This document shows, one piece after another, positions 37,462 through 46,923 of a stretch of DNA of 64,000 nucleotides. Each line of letters begins with the position of its first letter. Within the stretch, counting starts at the first letter, position 1. Location: positions 124,001 through 188,000 of the forward strand of contig NZ_JACHMS010000001.1 of assembly GCF_014205055.1 (NCBI RefSeq), written 5' to 3'. A program made the position numbers and the translations under genes. Under the pieces are notes generated by a model that made no database searches, was not told where the DNA came from, and was given only the letters and a program-made list of their open reading frames with translations. This DNA is from Streptomyces luteogriseus (lineage in GTDB: Bacteria > Actinomycetota > Actinomycetes > Streptomycetales > Streptomycetaceae).

Positions 37462-38421
37462 TCACGCCGCCTGGGCATTGTCCCGTCGCAGTGCCGCGCG
37501 CAGCCAGTCGTCCGCTGAGCCGGGGGTCGGCTGCGGACTGCCGCCCGGCGGAGTCAGGACGATGGCGGTGAGTTCCCAGTAGCGGTTCAGGCGCGGATCG
37601 GCCGACAGGCGGACGGCGAGCAGGCGGCGGAAGGCGTGGGTGTCGCGGCTGCGGTAGGCGCTCGCGTATGCCGCGACGTAGGCGTCCAGGGCCTCGCCCG
37701 GATGCGGGTCGTGTGCCCTGCGCACATGTGGGGCCGCGAGTTCGAATGCCTCGACGAGGCCCTCGTACAGCAGGGCGGCGCCACCGGCGCCCGCTGTTCG
37801 GTGTACGTCCGGTTGGGGCTGCCGGCCTCCTGGGCAGGGAGCCGTCGTCATCGCGTGCAGCCGGGCGAAGGCAAGGGCCTGGTTCGGGTGCGGCTCGTCG
37901 GGCGGCTGGGGGACGGCCGCCTCCAGGAATGCCGCGATTGCCGGGCGCGGCATCCGTGGCGGCAGCCAGGTGCGCCAGAACCTGGCCAGTGGTGCGGTGC
38001 TCGGCGGGGTGTTCAGCGCGCCGATCAGCCGCAGCCGGTCGGCGCGCTGATCCGGCGGACAGTCCCGCACCAGTTGGAGTGCCGCTTCCCGCCAGCGCAG
38101 GGCCTTCAGTTCACTGCCGAGCTCACTCAGGCGGCTGTCGACGGCCTTCTCCAGTGCGCGGCCGGCTGTGTCCTCGTCCTCGAGGACGCGGCGGATCTCG
38201 GGCAGGGGCAGGTCGAGGGTGCGCAGGGAACGGATCAGCTGCAGTCGTTCCAGTGCCCGAGGGCCGTAGCGGCGGTGTCCGCCACTGCTGCGGGCGGCTT
38301 CGGGGAGCAGGCCTTGGTCGGAGTAGAAGCGGACGGTCTTCACGGTGGCACCGGCGCGCTCGGCGAGTTCCCCGATGCTCCACAGCGGTTCGTGCGACGT
38401 GGACAGTTGAACCTCCCTCAA
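37462..38421 (-). CDS. MerR-family regulator
   Basis: A 319-residue MerR regulator. The winged HTH is at the N-terminus (WSIGELAERAGATVKTVRFY, then GHRRYGPRALERLQLIRSLR), followed by a dimerisation helix and a long alanine-rich effector domain of unknown ligand. The start is uncertain: a TTG at 38421 lies inside the operator it probably binds, while a CTG at 38406 has AGGGAGG five bases upstream. It is divergent from the two-domain hydrolase, whose promoter has the geometry MerR proteins act on. Confidence 0.87.
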   Translation of the reverse strand: MREVQLSTSHEPLWSIGELAERAGATVKTVRFYSDQGLLPEAARSSGGHRRYGPRALERLQLIRSLRTLDLPLPEIRRVLEDEDTAGRALEKAVDSRLSELGSELKALRWREAALQLVRDCPPDQRADRLRLIGALNTPPSTAPLARFWRTWLPPRMPRPAIAAFLEAAVPQPPDEPHPNQALAFARLHAMTTAPCPGGRQPQPDVHRTAGAGGAALLYEGLVEAFELAAPHVRRAHDPHPGEALDAYVAAYASAYRSRDTHAFRRLLAVRLSADPRLNRYWELTAIVLTPPGGSPQPTPGSADDWLRAALRRDNAQAA

Positions 38422-38437
38422 GGGGAGTTCCTACGGT
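38407..38437 (+). promoter_or_regulatory. MerR-type promoter with 19-bp spacer
   Basis: TTGAAC (38407-38412), 19 bases, TACGGT (38432-38437). The spacer holds an imperfect dyad (GAACCTCCC...GGGGAGTTC). The overlong 19-bp spacer with a dyad inside is the hallmark of promoters that MerR regulators activate by DNA distortion. It points to the hydrolase gene starting 93 bases downstream. Confidence 0.75.
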
Positions 38438-38529
38438 ACCGGTGCGCGGGGCAAGGCAGGAGCCGTGCCCCGCGGACGAGGGCGTACGCGACCGGCGCGG
38501 CGCCATCCGACGAGTCCGGGGAGGGCATT

Positions 38530-40053
38530 GTGCAGGTGTTCATCATGGTGGCGGGAGCGTTCACAGGGGCCCATGTCTGGCAGGAGACGGCCGCGCGGCT
38601 GGTCGCGTCGGGCAGCGCGGTGCACGCGGTCCCACTGACGGGCATCGACCCGGCCCGGCCCGCCCCGCCGGCGCAGGTCGGGCTGGAGACGCACATCGAG
38701 GACGTGATCGCGGCGATCGACGCGGTGGACATGACGTCCGGGCCGGAGATCGTGCTCGTCGGTCACGACTACGGGATCCACCCGGTGCTCGGTGCCGCCG
38801 ACCGCCGGGCGGAGCGCATCACACGGGTCGTGTACCTGGACTGCGGAATGCCGCAGAACGGTGTTCCGGCGCTGGCGGCCGTACCGGACCAGGCGTTGCG
38901 GGCGCAGCTGGCCGAACGGGCCGAGGCAGGTGAGCGCGAGGGCGTGCTGGCGCCACCGGCCCATGGCGAGTGGGCACGCTGGGGCAGTACCGCCGGTGTC
39001 GGCGAGGCGGCGCTGGAGCGGCTGACCGCCCTGGCGGCGCCACAGCCGCTGGGCACCCTGTTCCAGCCGCTGCGGCTGACCGGAGCGGTGGCCGCGGTTC
39101 CCGTCACCGGTGTGCTGTGCGCCCGGAACGGGGCGCGGATCGATCTGGTGCAGAGGCTCGTCGACTTCGGCGACCCCGCCCTGGCCGCCCTCACCGAACC
39201 TCAGGTCACCTTCTTCGAACTTGCCACCGGGCACTGGCCGATGCTGTCCTGTCCGGACGCCTTGGCGGACGTCCTGCTGGAGGCGGCGGCCGGTGAGGGG
39301 CATCGCCTGCGGCCGGCCGGCGACGATGCGCCGGCGCCTGCCCACCTGCGCCCGTTCCCGATGGACGTGCCCGAGCTGCCTCGCGACCGTCAGGGGCATG
39401 TCGATCTGTACGTCCCCGACGGCGAGGGCCCGCGACCGGCCGTGCTCGTCGTGCACGGCGGGCCGGTGCCCGCCGGAGCATGCCCGAGCCCGCGTGAGTG
39501 GCCGACTCTGGTGGGCTACGCCCGTCTGGCCGCCGCCGAGGGCATCGTCGGAGCGACAGTCGACCATCGTCTCCACGACATCGCGGACTACGACCGCGCC
39601 GCCGCGGACATCGCCGCCGCCGTGGAACTGGTGCGGGCCGACCCCCGGGTGGACGGCGACCGGATCGCCCTGTGGTTCTTCTCCGGCGGCGGGCTCCTCA
39701 CCACGGACTGGCTGGCAAAGCCCCCCGCCTGGCTGCGCTGCCTGGCCGCCTCCTACCCCGTCCTGGCCCCCTTGCCCGCGTGGGGGATGTCCGGCAGCCG
39801 CTTCCACCCCGCCCGGGCGGTCGGTCAAGCGGGGTCCCTGCCCGTCGTCCTCCTCCGCGCCGGGCGAGAGGCGCCCGAGATCGCCGCGACGGTCGACGCG
39901 TTCGTGACCGCGGCCCAGGGCTGTGCAGCGCGACTCGAGCTGGTCGACGTCCCCAACGGCCACCATGGGTTCGAGACCATCGACCCGCCGGAGGAGACGC
40001 TGCCTGCCCTGCGCGAGGCGATGCGCTCGGTGGTCGCTCACCTGACCGGCTGA
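38530..40053 (+). CDS. Two-domain alpha/beta hydrolase
   Basis: A 507-residue fusion of two alpha/beta hydrolases. Domain 1 (about 1-255) follows the salicylate-esterase/hydroxynitrile-lyase-like pattern (VAGAFTGAHVWQETAARL, TGHWPMLSCPDALADVL), but its nucleophile elbow is GHDYG, with aspartate D80 in place of serine. Domain 2 (about 270-507) is dienelactone-hydrolase-like, with elbow FFSGGG (S385) and histidines H478-H479 (NGHHGF). GTG at 38530 follows GGGGAGGG. It is likely the target of the divergent MerR protein and may detoxify the compound MerR senses (inference). Confidence 0.85.
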   Translation: MQVFIMVAGAFTGAHVWQETAARLVASGSAVHAVPLTGIDPARPAPPAQVGLETHIEDVIAAIDAVDMTSGPEIVLVGHDYGIHPVLGAADRRAERITRVVYLDCGMPQNGVPALAAVPDQALRAQLAERAEAGEREGVLAPPAHGEWARWGSTAGVGEAALERLTALAAPQPLGTLFQPLRLTGAVAAVPVTGVLCARNGARIDLVQRLVDFGDPALAALTEPQVTFFELATGHWPMLSCPDALADVLLEAAAGEGHRLRPAGDDAPAPAHLRPFPMDVPELPRDRQGHVDLYVPDGEGPRPAVLVVHGGPVPAGACPSPREWPTLVGYARLAAAEGIVGATVDHRLHDIADYDRAAADIAAAVELVRADPRVDGDRIALWFFSGGGLLTTDWLAKPPAWLRCLAASYPVLAPLPAWGMSGSRFHPARAVGQAGSLPVVLLRAGREAPEIAATVDAFVTAAQGCAARLELVDVPNGHHGFETIDPPEETLPALREAMRSVVAHLTG

Positions 40054-40159
40054 CGCCCTGGCTGCGGTGTTCCCCCCGGAAGATGGTGGCGCCAACACCA
40101 CCTCAGCCAGGGGGCGAACGCCATTCTGCCGCCGGAGAATGATCTGGATACTGATCGCC

Positions 40160-41224
40160 ATGACCAAATCCATGGCGCTTCCGGTGGCTCCGTCGACGCA
40201 AAGAGAACATCAGGAGAAGACCAGGGGAAGTGACTTCTCCGAATTGTCCCGGCGTATAGCGGAGGCCGGACTTCTCCGGCGCCGCCCCTTCTACTACACC
40301 GTTCGTTTCGGGCTGGTCGCCCTCGCTCTCGGGGGGTGCGTCGCCGCCTTTCTCACACTGGGGGACAGCTGGGGCCAGCTGTTCGTCGCCGTGGCGCTGG
40401 CCGTGGTCTTCGGGCAGCTCGGACTGGCTGCCCATGACCTGGCCCACCAACAGGTCTTCTCCCGTCGACGGCCCAGCGAGGCAGGGGGGCTGCTGGTCGC
40501 CGACCTGTTGCTGGGCATGAGCTACGGGTGGTGGATGAACAAGCACACCCGGCATCACGCGAACCCCAATCACGAGGGCAAGGACCCGGACGTCTCACCG
40601 GACATTCTCGTCTGGTCGCGCCGGCAGGCACGCAAGGCCCGGGGGCTGCCGCGTTTCGTCGGAAAGCACCAGGCCGCGCTCTTCTTCCCGCTACTGACCC
40701 TGGAGGGTCTGAATCTCAGCTTCAGCAGCTTCCGTGCTCTGAAAAGCTCCTCGGTGAAAAGGCCCGCACTGGAGTGCACCCTGCTCGTGACGCACTTCGT
40801 GTTGTATTTCGGCGGCCTGTTCGCTGTCCTCTCCCCCGCCAAGGCGCTGCTTTTCCTGGCCGTCCATCAGGGCCTGTTCGGCATCTACCTCGGTTCGGTG
40901 TTCGCACCCAACCACAAGGGGATGCCGATGATCGAAGAGGGGACCCGGCTGGACTTTCTGCGCCGCCAGGTCCTCACTTCGCGCAATGTCCGGGGTGGCG
41001 CCCTGGTGGACGCCTTCATGGGCGGGCTGAACTACCAGATCGAGCACCACCTCTTCCCCAGCATGCCGACCCCCGCACTCGCCAGGGCGCAGGTCATCAC
41101 CGAGCGGTACTGCGCGGAACTGGGCGTCCCGTACCACCGGACGGGGCTGATCGCCTCGCACCGGGAGGCGCTGCGCCACCTCAGGAGCGTCGGCGAGCCG
41201 CTGCGCGCCCCGGCAGAAGGCTGA
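40160..41224 (+). CDS. Membrane fatty acid desaturase
   Basis: A 354-residue integral membrane di-iron desaturase with the three histidine boxes HDLAH (92-96), HTRHH (129-133) and QIEHH (293-297) and about four hydrophobic segments. QIEHHLFPSMP is typical of the acyl-lipid/front-end-type group, which introduces double bonds in membrane acyl chains using ferredoxin- or reductase-delivered electrons. No reductase gene is adjacent. The ATG at 40160 is chosen on protein grounds; an ATG at 40139 has GGAG only one base away. It is convergent with the aldehyde dehydrogenase gene. Confidence 0.9.
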   Translation: MTKSMALPVAPSTQREHQEKTRGSDFSELSRRIAEAGLLRRRPFYYTVRFGLVALALGGCVAAFLTLGDSWGQLFVAVALAVVFGQLGLAAHDLAHQQVFSRRRPSEAGGLLVADLLLGMSYGWWMNKHTRHHANPNHEGKDPDVSPDILVWSRRQARKARGLPRFVGKHQAALFFPLLTLEGLNLSFSSFRALKSSSVKRPALECTLLVTHFVLYFGGLFAVLSPAKALLFLAVHQGLFGIYLGSVFAPNHKGMPMIEEGTRLDFLRRQVLTSRNVRGGALVDAFMGGLNYQIEHHLFPSMPTPALARAQVITERYCAELGVPYHRTGLIASHREALRHLRSVGEPLRAPAEG

Positions 41225-41263
41225 CCCGACCGGCTGGACCGGGAGGCTGGATTGCCGAGGGCG

Positions 41264-42586
41264 TCAGCGCAGCGGCTTGTCCAGGACCGCCTTGCGGTGG
41301 CTGAACGTCTCGATGGAGTAGCGACCGTGATAGTTGCCCATGCCGCTCTCCCCCACCCCGCCGAACGGCAGGTCGGAGACGGTGAGATGGGCGAGCGGGA
41401 GGCCGTGGCCCAGGCCGCCCGAGGAGGTCTCGGCGGCGAACCGGCGCCGCGTCCCGTCGGACTCGGTGAAGACGTACAGGGCGAGCGGCTTGTCCCGGTC
41501 GTTGATGAAGTCGATCGCCTCGTCGAGGCCGGGGACCGTCACGATCGGCAGGATGGGGCCGAAGATCTCCTCCCGCATGACGGGGGCGTCGGGGTCGACG
41601 TCGGCCAGGACGGTGGGCGCGAGGTACTTCGCCGTCCGGTCACTCGTGCCGCCCAGGACGGTGCGGCCGGAGTCGAGCAGCCCGGTGAGCCGGTCGAAGT
41701 GCCGTTCGTTGATGATCCGCCCGTACTCGCCGGAGGCGGCCGGGTCGCTGCCGTACAGCGCCTTCACGGCGTCCGCGAGCAGCGGTTCCAGCGCTGCCGA
41801 GGTCTCCGGGTCGGTCAGGACGTAGTCGGGGGCGACGCAGGTCTGTCCGGCGTTGAGGAACTTGCCGCGGGCCAGCCGCTCCGCTACGACGGTCAGGTCG
41901 GTGTCGCGGTCGACGAACGCCGGTGACTTTCCGCCGAGTTCGAGGGTGACCGGGGTGAGGTGCTCGGCGGCGGCGCGCAGCACGATACGGCCGACCGTGC
42001 CGTTGCCGGTGTAGAAGATGTGGTCGAACCGTTCCGCCAGGAGGGCCGTGGTCTCGGGAACGCCGCCCTCCACCACGGCGACCGCGTCGGTGTCGAGGTA
42101 CGCGGGCAGCAGCCGGGCCATGGCGGCGGAGGTGGCCGGGGCCAGCTCACTCGGCTTTGCGACCACCGTGTTGCCCGCGGCCAGGGCGCCGACGACCGGG
42201 GCGAGCAGGAGCTGGGCCGGGTAGTTCCAGGGCGCGATGACGAGGACGACGCCGAGAGGGTCGTACTGCGTCCAAACCGTCACGTCCGCGCCGAGGTGGG
42301 CCGGGGTCGGGGCGGGCTCGGGACGCAGCCAGTCGGCGAGGTGATCGAGGGTGTGGTCGATCTCGCGGACGGTGAAGTCGATCTCGGTGCGGTAGGCCTC
42401 GGTGGCGCTCTTGCCGAGGTCGGCGTGGAGAGCGGCGGCCACGTCCGCGCCGTTCTCCGTGAGCATGTCGCGCAGTCGGCGCAGTTGGGCCGTTCGCCAT
42501 TCGAGGGGCTTGGTACGGCCGCCGCGGAAGGTGGCGCGCAGACGGGCGACGACGTCGGCAGGCTGCTCATGGGCGGAGTGGTTCAC
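41264..42586 (-). CDS. NAD(P)-dependent aldehyde dehydrogenase
   Basis: A 440-residue aldehyde dehydrogenase of the shorter ALDH3-like form (family 1 and 2 members have about 500). Catalytic residues: N121 in APWNYPAQ, E216 in TLELGGKSP and C250 in [13 protein letters not shown]. It oxidises aldehydes to acids; the ALDH3 group favours fatty and aromatic aldehydes. The GTG at 42586 is supported by GAGGAACCC directly upstream. An AT-rich GTATATAC palindrome (42614-42621) lies near the expected promoter. Its neighbour is a fatty acid desaturase, so fatty aldehyde handling is possible but unproven. Confidence 0.92.
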   Translation of the reverse strand: MNHSAHEQPADVVARLRATFRGGRTKPLEWRTAQLRRLRDMLTENGADVAAALHADLGKSATEAYRTEIDFTVREIDHTLDHLADWLRPEPAPTPAHLGADVTVWTQYDPLGVVLVIAPWNYPAQLLLAPVVGALAAGNTVVAKPSELAPATSAAMARLLPAYLDTDAVAVVEGGVPETTALLAERFDHIFYTGNGTVGRIVLRAAAEHLTPVTLELGGKSPAFVDRDTDLTVVAERLARGKFLNAGQTCVAPDYVLTDPETSAALEPLLADAVKALYGSDPAASGEYGRIINERHFDRLTGLLDSGRTVLGGTSDRTAKYLAPTVLADVDPDAPVMREEIFGPILPIVTVPGLDEAIDFINDRDKPLALYVFTESDGTRRRFAAETSSGGLGHGLPLAHLTVSDLPFGGVGESGMGNYHGRYSIETFSHRKAVLDKPLR

Positions 42587-42756
42587 GGGTTCCTCGCAGA
42601 CTCGCAGTCGGATGTATATACCAACCTTCTGACCGCTCTTCCGCATTCCACCGCTTCCGAACCACATGCGTGCCGTGTGTCACAGCAGGCGCAGGCCCCG
42701 CCGGGGACACGCGCGCACAGCGTTCACGGCATGTCGCTGCCGCGGATACACGCCCC

Positions 42757-42807
42757 AACGGGCCTTGAGAGTGGGGTGAGGGTGGGATCGCCCTCTCAAG
42801 GCCCGTT
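42757..42807 (-). terminator. Terminator of gap
   Basis: Perfect 15-bp stem (AACGGGCCTTGAGAG with CTCTCAAGGCCCGTT), 21-base loop, 87 bases past the gap stop and upstream of the aldehyde dehydrogenase start. Confidence 0.8.
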
Positions 42808-42893
42808 CTTCCCCCGGCGCGGTAGGACGCCGAACAGCGGGGCGCCGGCCCGCGATGCGCGACGTGCGCCCCTGCCCGCGCCACGGCGTCCCG

Positions 42894-43892
42894 TCAGCCG
42901 GCGGCGAGGAGCTGCAGCGTGTCGATCACGCGGTTGGAGAAGCCCCACTCGTTGTCGTACCAGGCGACCACCTTCACGTGGCGGCCGTCGACGCGGGTGA
43001 GAGCGGCGTCGAAGACGGACGAGGCGGGGTTGCCCACGATGTCCGAGGAGACCAGCGGGTCGTCGGAGTATTCGAGGACGCCGGCGAGCGGCCCCTCGGC
43101 CGCGTCACGGTAGGCGGCGAGCACGTCGTCGCGGGTCACGTCGCGGGCGACCGTCGTGTTGAGTTCGACGATCGAGCCCACCGGCACCGGTACGCGGATC
43201 GAGTCGCCCGACAGCTTGCCGTCCAGGCCGGGCAGGACCAGGCCGATCGCCTTCGCGGCGCCGGTCGTGGTCGGCACGATGTTCACGCCGGCGGCCCGGG
43301 CGCGGCGGGCGTCGCGGTGCGGACCGTCCTGCAGGTTCTGCTCCTGCGTGTAGGCGTGCACGGTGGTCATGAATCCGTGCTCGATGCCGGCGAGGTCGTC
43401 GAGCACCTTCGCCAGCGGGGCGAGCGCGTTGGTGGTGCAGGAGGCGTTGGAGACGATCGTGTGCAGGTCCGGGTCGTAGGCGTCGGTGTTGACGCCGAAG
43501 GCGAGGGTGACGTCGGCGCCGTCCGACGGCGCGCTGACCAGCACCTTGCGCGCGCCCGCGTCGAGGTGGGCGCGGGCGGCCTTCGCCGAGGTGAAGCGGC
43601 CGGTGGCCTCCAGGACGATGTCGACGCCGAGTTCGGCCCAGGGCAGCTGCGCCGGTTCGCGCTCGGCCAGCACCTTGATCCGGCGGCCGTCGACGACGAG
43701 GGCATCCCCCTCGACGGTCACCGGACGCCCGAGGCGGCCCGCCGTCGAATCGTAGGCGAGCAGCCGGGCGAGCGTGGCGGGCTCGGTGAGGTCGTTGACG
43801 GCGACGATCTCGAGGGCGCTGTCGCGTTCCAGCAGGGCGCGCAACACGTTGCGCCCGATGCGGCCGAATCCGTTGATGGCGATGCGAGTCAT
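42894..43892 (-). CDS. gap: Glyceraldehyde-3-phosphate dehydrogenase
   Basis: A 332-residue phosphorylating GAPDH. The NAD-binding start is AINGFGRIGRNVLRALLE, the catalytic cysteine C152 is in SNASCTTNALAPL and H179 is in TTVHAY; VGNPASSVFDA and WYDNEWGFSNRV near the end complete the signature. ATG at 43892 follows AAGGAAGGGA. It stands alone rather than in a gap-pgk-tpi operon, so it is probably a second, accessory copy beside the housekeeping gene (inference). Confidence 0.96.
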   Translation of the reverse strand: MTRIAINGFGRIGRNVLRALLERDSALEIVAVNDLTEPATLARLLAYDSTAGRLGRPVTVEGDALVVDGRRIKVLAEREPAQLPWAELGVDIVLEATGRFTSAKAARAHLDAGARKVLVSAPSDGADVTLAFGVNTDAYDPDLHTIVSNASCTTNALAPLAKVLDDLAGIEHGFMTTVHAYTQEQNLQDGPHRDARRARAAGVNIVPTTTGAAKAIGLVLPGLDGKLSGDSIRVPVPVGSIVELNTTVARDVTRDDVLAAYRDAAEGPLAGVLEYSDDPLVSSDIVGNPASSVFDAALTRVDGRHVKVVAWYDNEWGFSNRVIDTLQLLAAG

Positions 43893-44011
43893 GAGTGATG
43901 TCCCTTCCTTATCCCCACCAGGCTCGCCCGCCGCTCGGGCCGCCGACAGTGGCGCGATCGCCATGGTTCAAAAGGATCCCGCCATGGCAGGCGCTGCGAC
44001 AGCCGCCATGG

Positions 44012-44968
44012 CTACTCGCCCCGGGTGAAGGTGCGCCGGTATTCGCTCGGTGTGGTGCCCAGGATGTGCTGGAAGTGCAGACGCAGGTTCGCGCCGGTAC
44101 CGAGCCCGACGTCGGCGGCGATCTGTTCGACGCTGCGCTCGGAGCGTTCCAGCAGTTCACGGGCCCGGTCGATACGGGCGCGCATCACCCACTGCATCGG
44201 TGTGTAGCCGGTCTCCTCGACGAAACGTCGGGAGAACGTACGCGCCGAGACCCCTGCCTGCCGCGCCAGCAGGTCGAGGGAGAGTGGCTCTCCGAGCCTG
44301 CGCAGCGCCCACTCGCGGGTGGTCCCGAAACGCTCGCCGAGCGGCTCGGGCACACTGCGCGGCACGTACTGGGCCTGTCCGCCGCTGCGGTAGGGGGCCG
44401 CGACCAGACGGCGGGCCGCGTGGTTGGAGGCGGCCACTCCGAGGTCGCCGCGCAGGATGTGCAGGCAGAGGTCGATGCCGGAGGCGGCGCCGGCCGACGT
44501 GAGCATGCTGCCCTCGTCGACGAACAGGACGTTCTCGTCGACCTGGATCAGCGGATGTCTGGCCGCGAGGGCGCGCGTGTAGTGCCAGTGCGTCGTGGCG
44601 CGCCTGCCGTCGAGCAGGCCCGTAGCGGCGAGCGCGAAGGCGCCGGTGGAGATGGCGGCAAGCCGTGCGCCGCGCGCATGGGCGGCGATCAGCGCGTCGA
44701 CGACGGGCCGCGGCGGGTCCTCGCGGTCCGGATGCCGGTAGCCCGGGACGAAGACGATGTCGGCCCACGCCAGCGCGTCCAGGCCATGGGCGACGTGGTA
44801 CGCGAGTCCGTCGCCGCCGGTCACGAGGCCGGGCGTCGCCCCGCACACCCGCACCTCGTACGGCATGCTCGCGCGCGTCGTGAAGACCTGTGCGGGAATG
44901 CCGACGTCGAGCGGCTTCGCGCCCTCCAGCACAAGGACGGCGACGCGATGAAGACGGGAGGACTGCAC
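44012..44968 (-). CDS. GlxA-type AraC regulator with DJ-1/PfpI domain
   Basis: A 318-residue regulator. Residues about 7-170 form a class I glutamine amidotransferase-like (DJ-1/PfpI) domain (VAVLVLEGAKPLDVGIPAQV, STGAFALAATGLL), where the nucleophile cysteine is replaced by Thr, so it is a ligand domain. Residues about 215-315 are an AraC double HTH (LDLLARQAGVSARTFSRRF, then TGYTPMQWVMRARIDRAREL). Such proteins are widespread in actinomycetes and often control carbon or nitrogen genes. The GTG start has no strong ribosome binding site. Confidence 0.9.
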   Translation of the reverse strand: MQSSRLHRVAVLVLEGAKPLDVGIPAQVFTTRASMPYEVRVCGATPGLVTGGDGLAYHVAHGLDALAWADIVFVPGYRHPDREDPPRPVVDALIAAHARGARLAAISTGAFALAATGLLDGRRATTHWHYTRALAARHPLIQVDENVLFVDEGSMLTSAGAASGIDLCLHILRGDLGVAASNHAARRLVAAPYRSGGQAQYVPRSVPEPLGERFGTTREWALRRLGEPLSLDLLARQAGVSARTFSRRFVEETGYTPMQWVMRARIDRARELLERSERSVEQIAADVGLGTGANLRLHFQHILGTTPSEYRRTFTRGE

Positions 44969-45551
44969 GGAGAGAGGCTACGTGGGACAAGACGTCGACC
45001 GCCCTCTGCCCGGGCCCGGGGGGGGGCGACAGCAGCCGGGCGATCGTCCTGGGGGCCGCGCCGACCCTGCACGGACGGCACTGCGGACGGCCTGCAGTGT
45101 CTCGCCCCGGGCACCGGGTGCGGCAGGTGTAGCCGTCAGGGTGGGCTTGCGGGGCTCCCGGATGGGGCGGTCCCTCTCGGGACCGCCTCGGGGCCGCCTC
45201 GGGGCCGCCTCGGGGCCGCCTCGGGGCCGCAGAGAGTGGGGCGTCGTCGGCCACTCGGCGGCTTCCCCTGCGCGGGCCGTGAGGCCCGGCTCTGCGAAGA
45301 GGGAACCGGATGCTCACTTGCGTGCTGCGGCTGCGTCCCGACCCTCGTCGGGATCAGGATTGGCCGGAGTCCAGCTGGCAACCCGGGTCCCGGCAGGGTT
45401 GGGCAGCTAGCCCTGCCGGGTCCTCCGGGGGCCGGCTCCCGGAGGGCTCACACGTGGTGACCTGCCGCGACCGGACACGTAGGGGGAGGAACCCGGGCAG
45501 GCGCGAAAAGCGCGCCGGTCGGCGACGGGATGAGCGATCTACGGACTGCGG
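44969..45551. other. Long intergenic region with hairpins, no gene
   Basis: No credible coding frame. It holds an 11-bp tandem repeat (listed separately), a 10-bp hairpin CCCGGCAGGG/CCCTGCCGGG (45389-45398 with 45411-45420) and a second GC-rich hairpin at about 45423-45445. Some of this may be a leader or small RNA; no conserved RNA family was recognised. Confidence 0.45.
45181..45230 (+). repeat. 11-bp tandem repeat
   Basis: GGCCGCCTCGG in tandem: one variant copy (GACCGCCTCGG, 45181-45191), three exact copies to 45224 and a partial copy to 45230. Non-coding. Confidence 0.85.
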
Positions 45552-45552
45552 A

Positions 45553-45580
45553 AAGGGGCCCGGCATCAGCCGGACCCCTT
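45553..45580 (-). terminator. Terminator of the cold-shock gene
   Basis: 12-bp stem (AAGGGGCCCGGC with GCCGGACCCCTT, one G-U pair) and a 4-base loop, about 140 bases past the cold-shock stop on the minus strand. Confidence 0.65.
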
Positions 45581-45718
45581 CGTGCTCGCTGCGAGGACAG
45601 GGTGTGAACCAGCACTCACTGGATCATGAGCCCTCGCGAGCCACCGAAGCGCTCTACCCCGCACCAGTGGTGCCGCACGGCACCGTGGCTCTCGCGGGGC
45701 GGTACGGATACTCTTTCG

Positions 45719-45922
45719 TCAGCCTCGCACGATGTTCTCGGCCTGGGGGCCCTTCTGGCCCTGGGTCACGTCGAAGGTGACCGGTTCGCCCTCGACGAGC
45801 TCCCGGTAGCCGTTGCCGGTGATGTTGGAGTAGTGGGCGAAGACGTCCGGGCCGCCTCCGTCCTGGGCGATGAATCCGAAGCCCTTTTCGGCGTTGAACC
45901 ACTTCACGGTGCCGCTGGCCAT
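45719..45922 (-). CDS. Cold-shock domain protein
   Basis: A 67-residue CspA-type single-domain RNA chaperone: [15 protein letters not shown] contains RNP1 (KGFGFI) and DVFAHYSNI contains RNP2, here with Ala-His-Tyr where VFVHF is usual. It ends [11 protein letters not shown]. It melts RNA secondary structure and may bind DNA. ATG follows AAGGA. A long leader up to about 46100 is possible, as for other csp genes. Confidence 0.95.
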   Translation of the reverse strand: MASGTVKWFNAEKGFGFIAQDGGGPDVFAHYSNITGNGYRELVEGEPVTFDVTQGQKGPQAENIVRG

Positions 45923-46121
45923 GCTGATCGTCCTTCACTATCGCCGAGAGGTCCCGGCTGGTCTGTGGGTGGGGCCGTCCGTCACAGGAAGGCACCCGCC
46001 GACCGTTCTACCCCCTCGGCCGCCGATTATCCGACCTCCGCCAGTCTCGGCACACCGAACGCTCACTCGATCAGGTTCCTTGCCCCCATCGACTACGAGG
46101 CTCTTTCAGGCCCTGCCCGGC

Positions 46122-46874
46122 ATGGACCCTCGTCTGCCGGCACATCGGCGCCCCGTGGACCACGGACACGATCGCGGTGGCCTGCCGCCCGAGCGGCGGC
46201 CCGCGTTCGAGAGTGCCGAGGACCTGCCGGAGAAGCTGGGAGCGGACGGCACCACCATCACCGTCGGCGATCCCGACGCGAAGGTGAAGGTGCACCTCTA
46301 CGAAGACCTGCGCTGCCCCGTATGCGGGCAGTTCGAGACCTCAGGCGGCGGTCCGCAGTTGCGCAAGGCGGTCATCGACCGGCACGCGACAGCGCAGTAC
46401 ACCCTGGCTTCCTTCCTCGACGACCGGGTCGGCGGCAGCGGATCCGAAAAGGCGGTCAATGCACTGCGCGCGGCGTTGAAGGAGGGCAAGTTCGTGGAGT
46501 ACCACGAGGTGCTCTATCTCAACCAGCCCGAAGAGAGCGTCGACGGCTACACCGACGCCTACCTGCTGAAGCCGGCCGGCCAAGTGGAGAGCCTGCGCAG
46601 CACGGCGTTCGACGCGGCCGTCAAATCCATGAGGTACCGGGACTTCGTGGCCGCTTCGCAGAAGGCCTACGAGCGGGCCGGAGGGGCGGCGGAGCCCGAA
46701 GGGCCAGGCACACCCACCGCAGTGATCAACGACAAGCGGATCCCCCGCGGAAACCAACGGCATCCTTCAGGACGGGACCGTCTTCGCCCAACTCCTGCAA
46801 CAGATCCACGCCAATCCGTGGCTGACACGCGGGGCGCTGCTCCTCTCCCTGTGGCTGCGTCAACACCTGCTTGA
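46122..46874 (+). pseudogene. DsbA-like thioredoxin-fold protein, damaged at both ends
   Basis: The readable core matches streptomycete DsbA/FrnE-type proteins: TTITVGDPDAKVKVHLYEDL, the CPVC active site, FLDDRVGGSGSEKAVNALRA and TPTAVINDKRIP. The family's N-terminal membrane anchor is missing; from the ATG at 46122 only about 35 unrelated residues precede the core. After KRIP the frame slips at a run of five Cs (46742-46746): ETNGILQDGTVFAQLLQQI, the normal end, is in the next frame, which stays open to the DUF6328 start at 46924. In its own frame the ORF ends at 46874. Probably inactive; a homopolymer sequencing error could explain the 3' slip but not the missing anchor. Confidence 0.65.
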
Positions 46875-46923
46875 AACGCCCGACGGCGGGGCAAGCGGAT
46901 GCTCTGGAACAGGGGAGGATGCC

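Noticed and set aside
45553..45580. Attachment site or insertion-element inverted repeat
   Set aside because: It is a local hairpin with a four-base loop and no transposase, integrase or distant copy was seen.
44969..45720. tRNA or known small RNA in the hairpin-rich gap
   Set aside because: No cloverleaf with a T-loop GTTCRA motif and acceptor stem could be folded; hairpins alone are common in GC-rich DNA.
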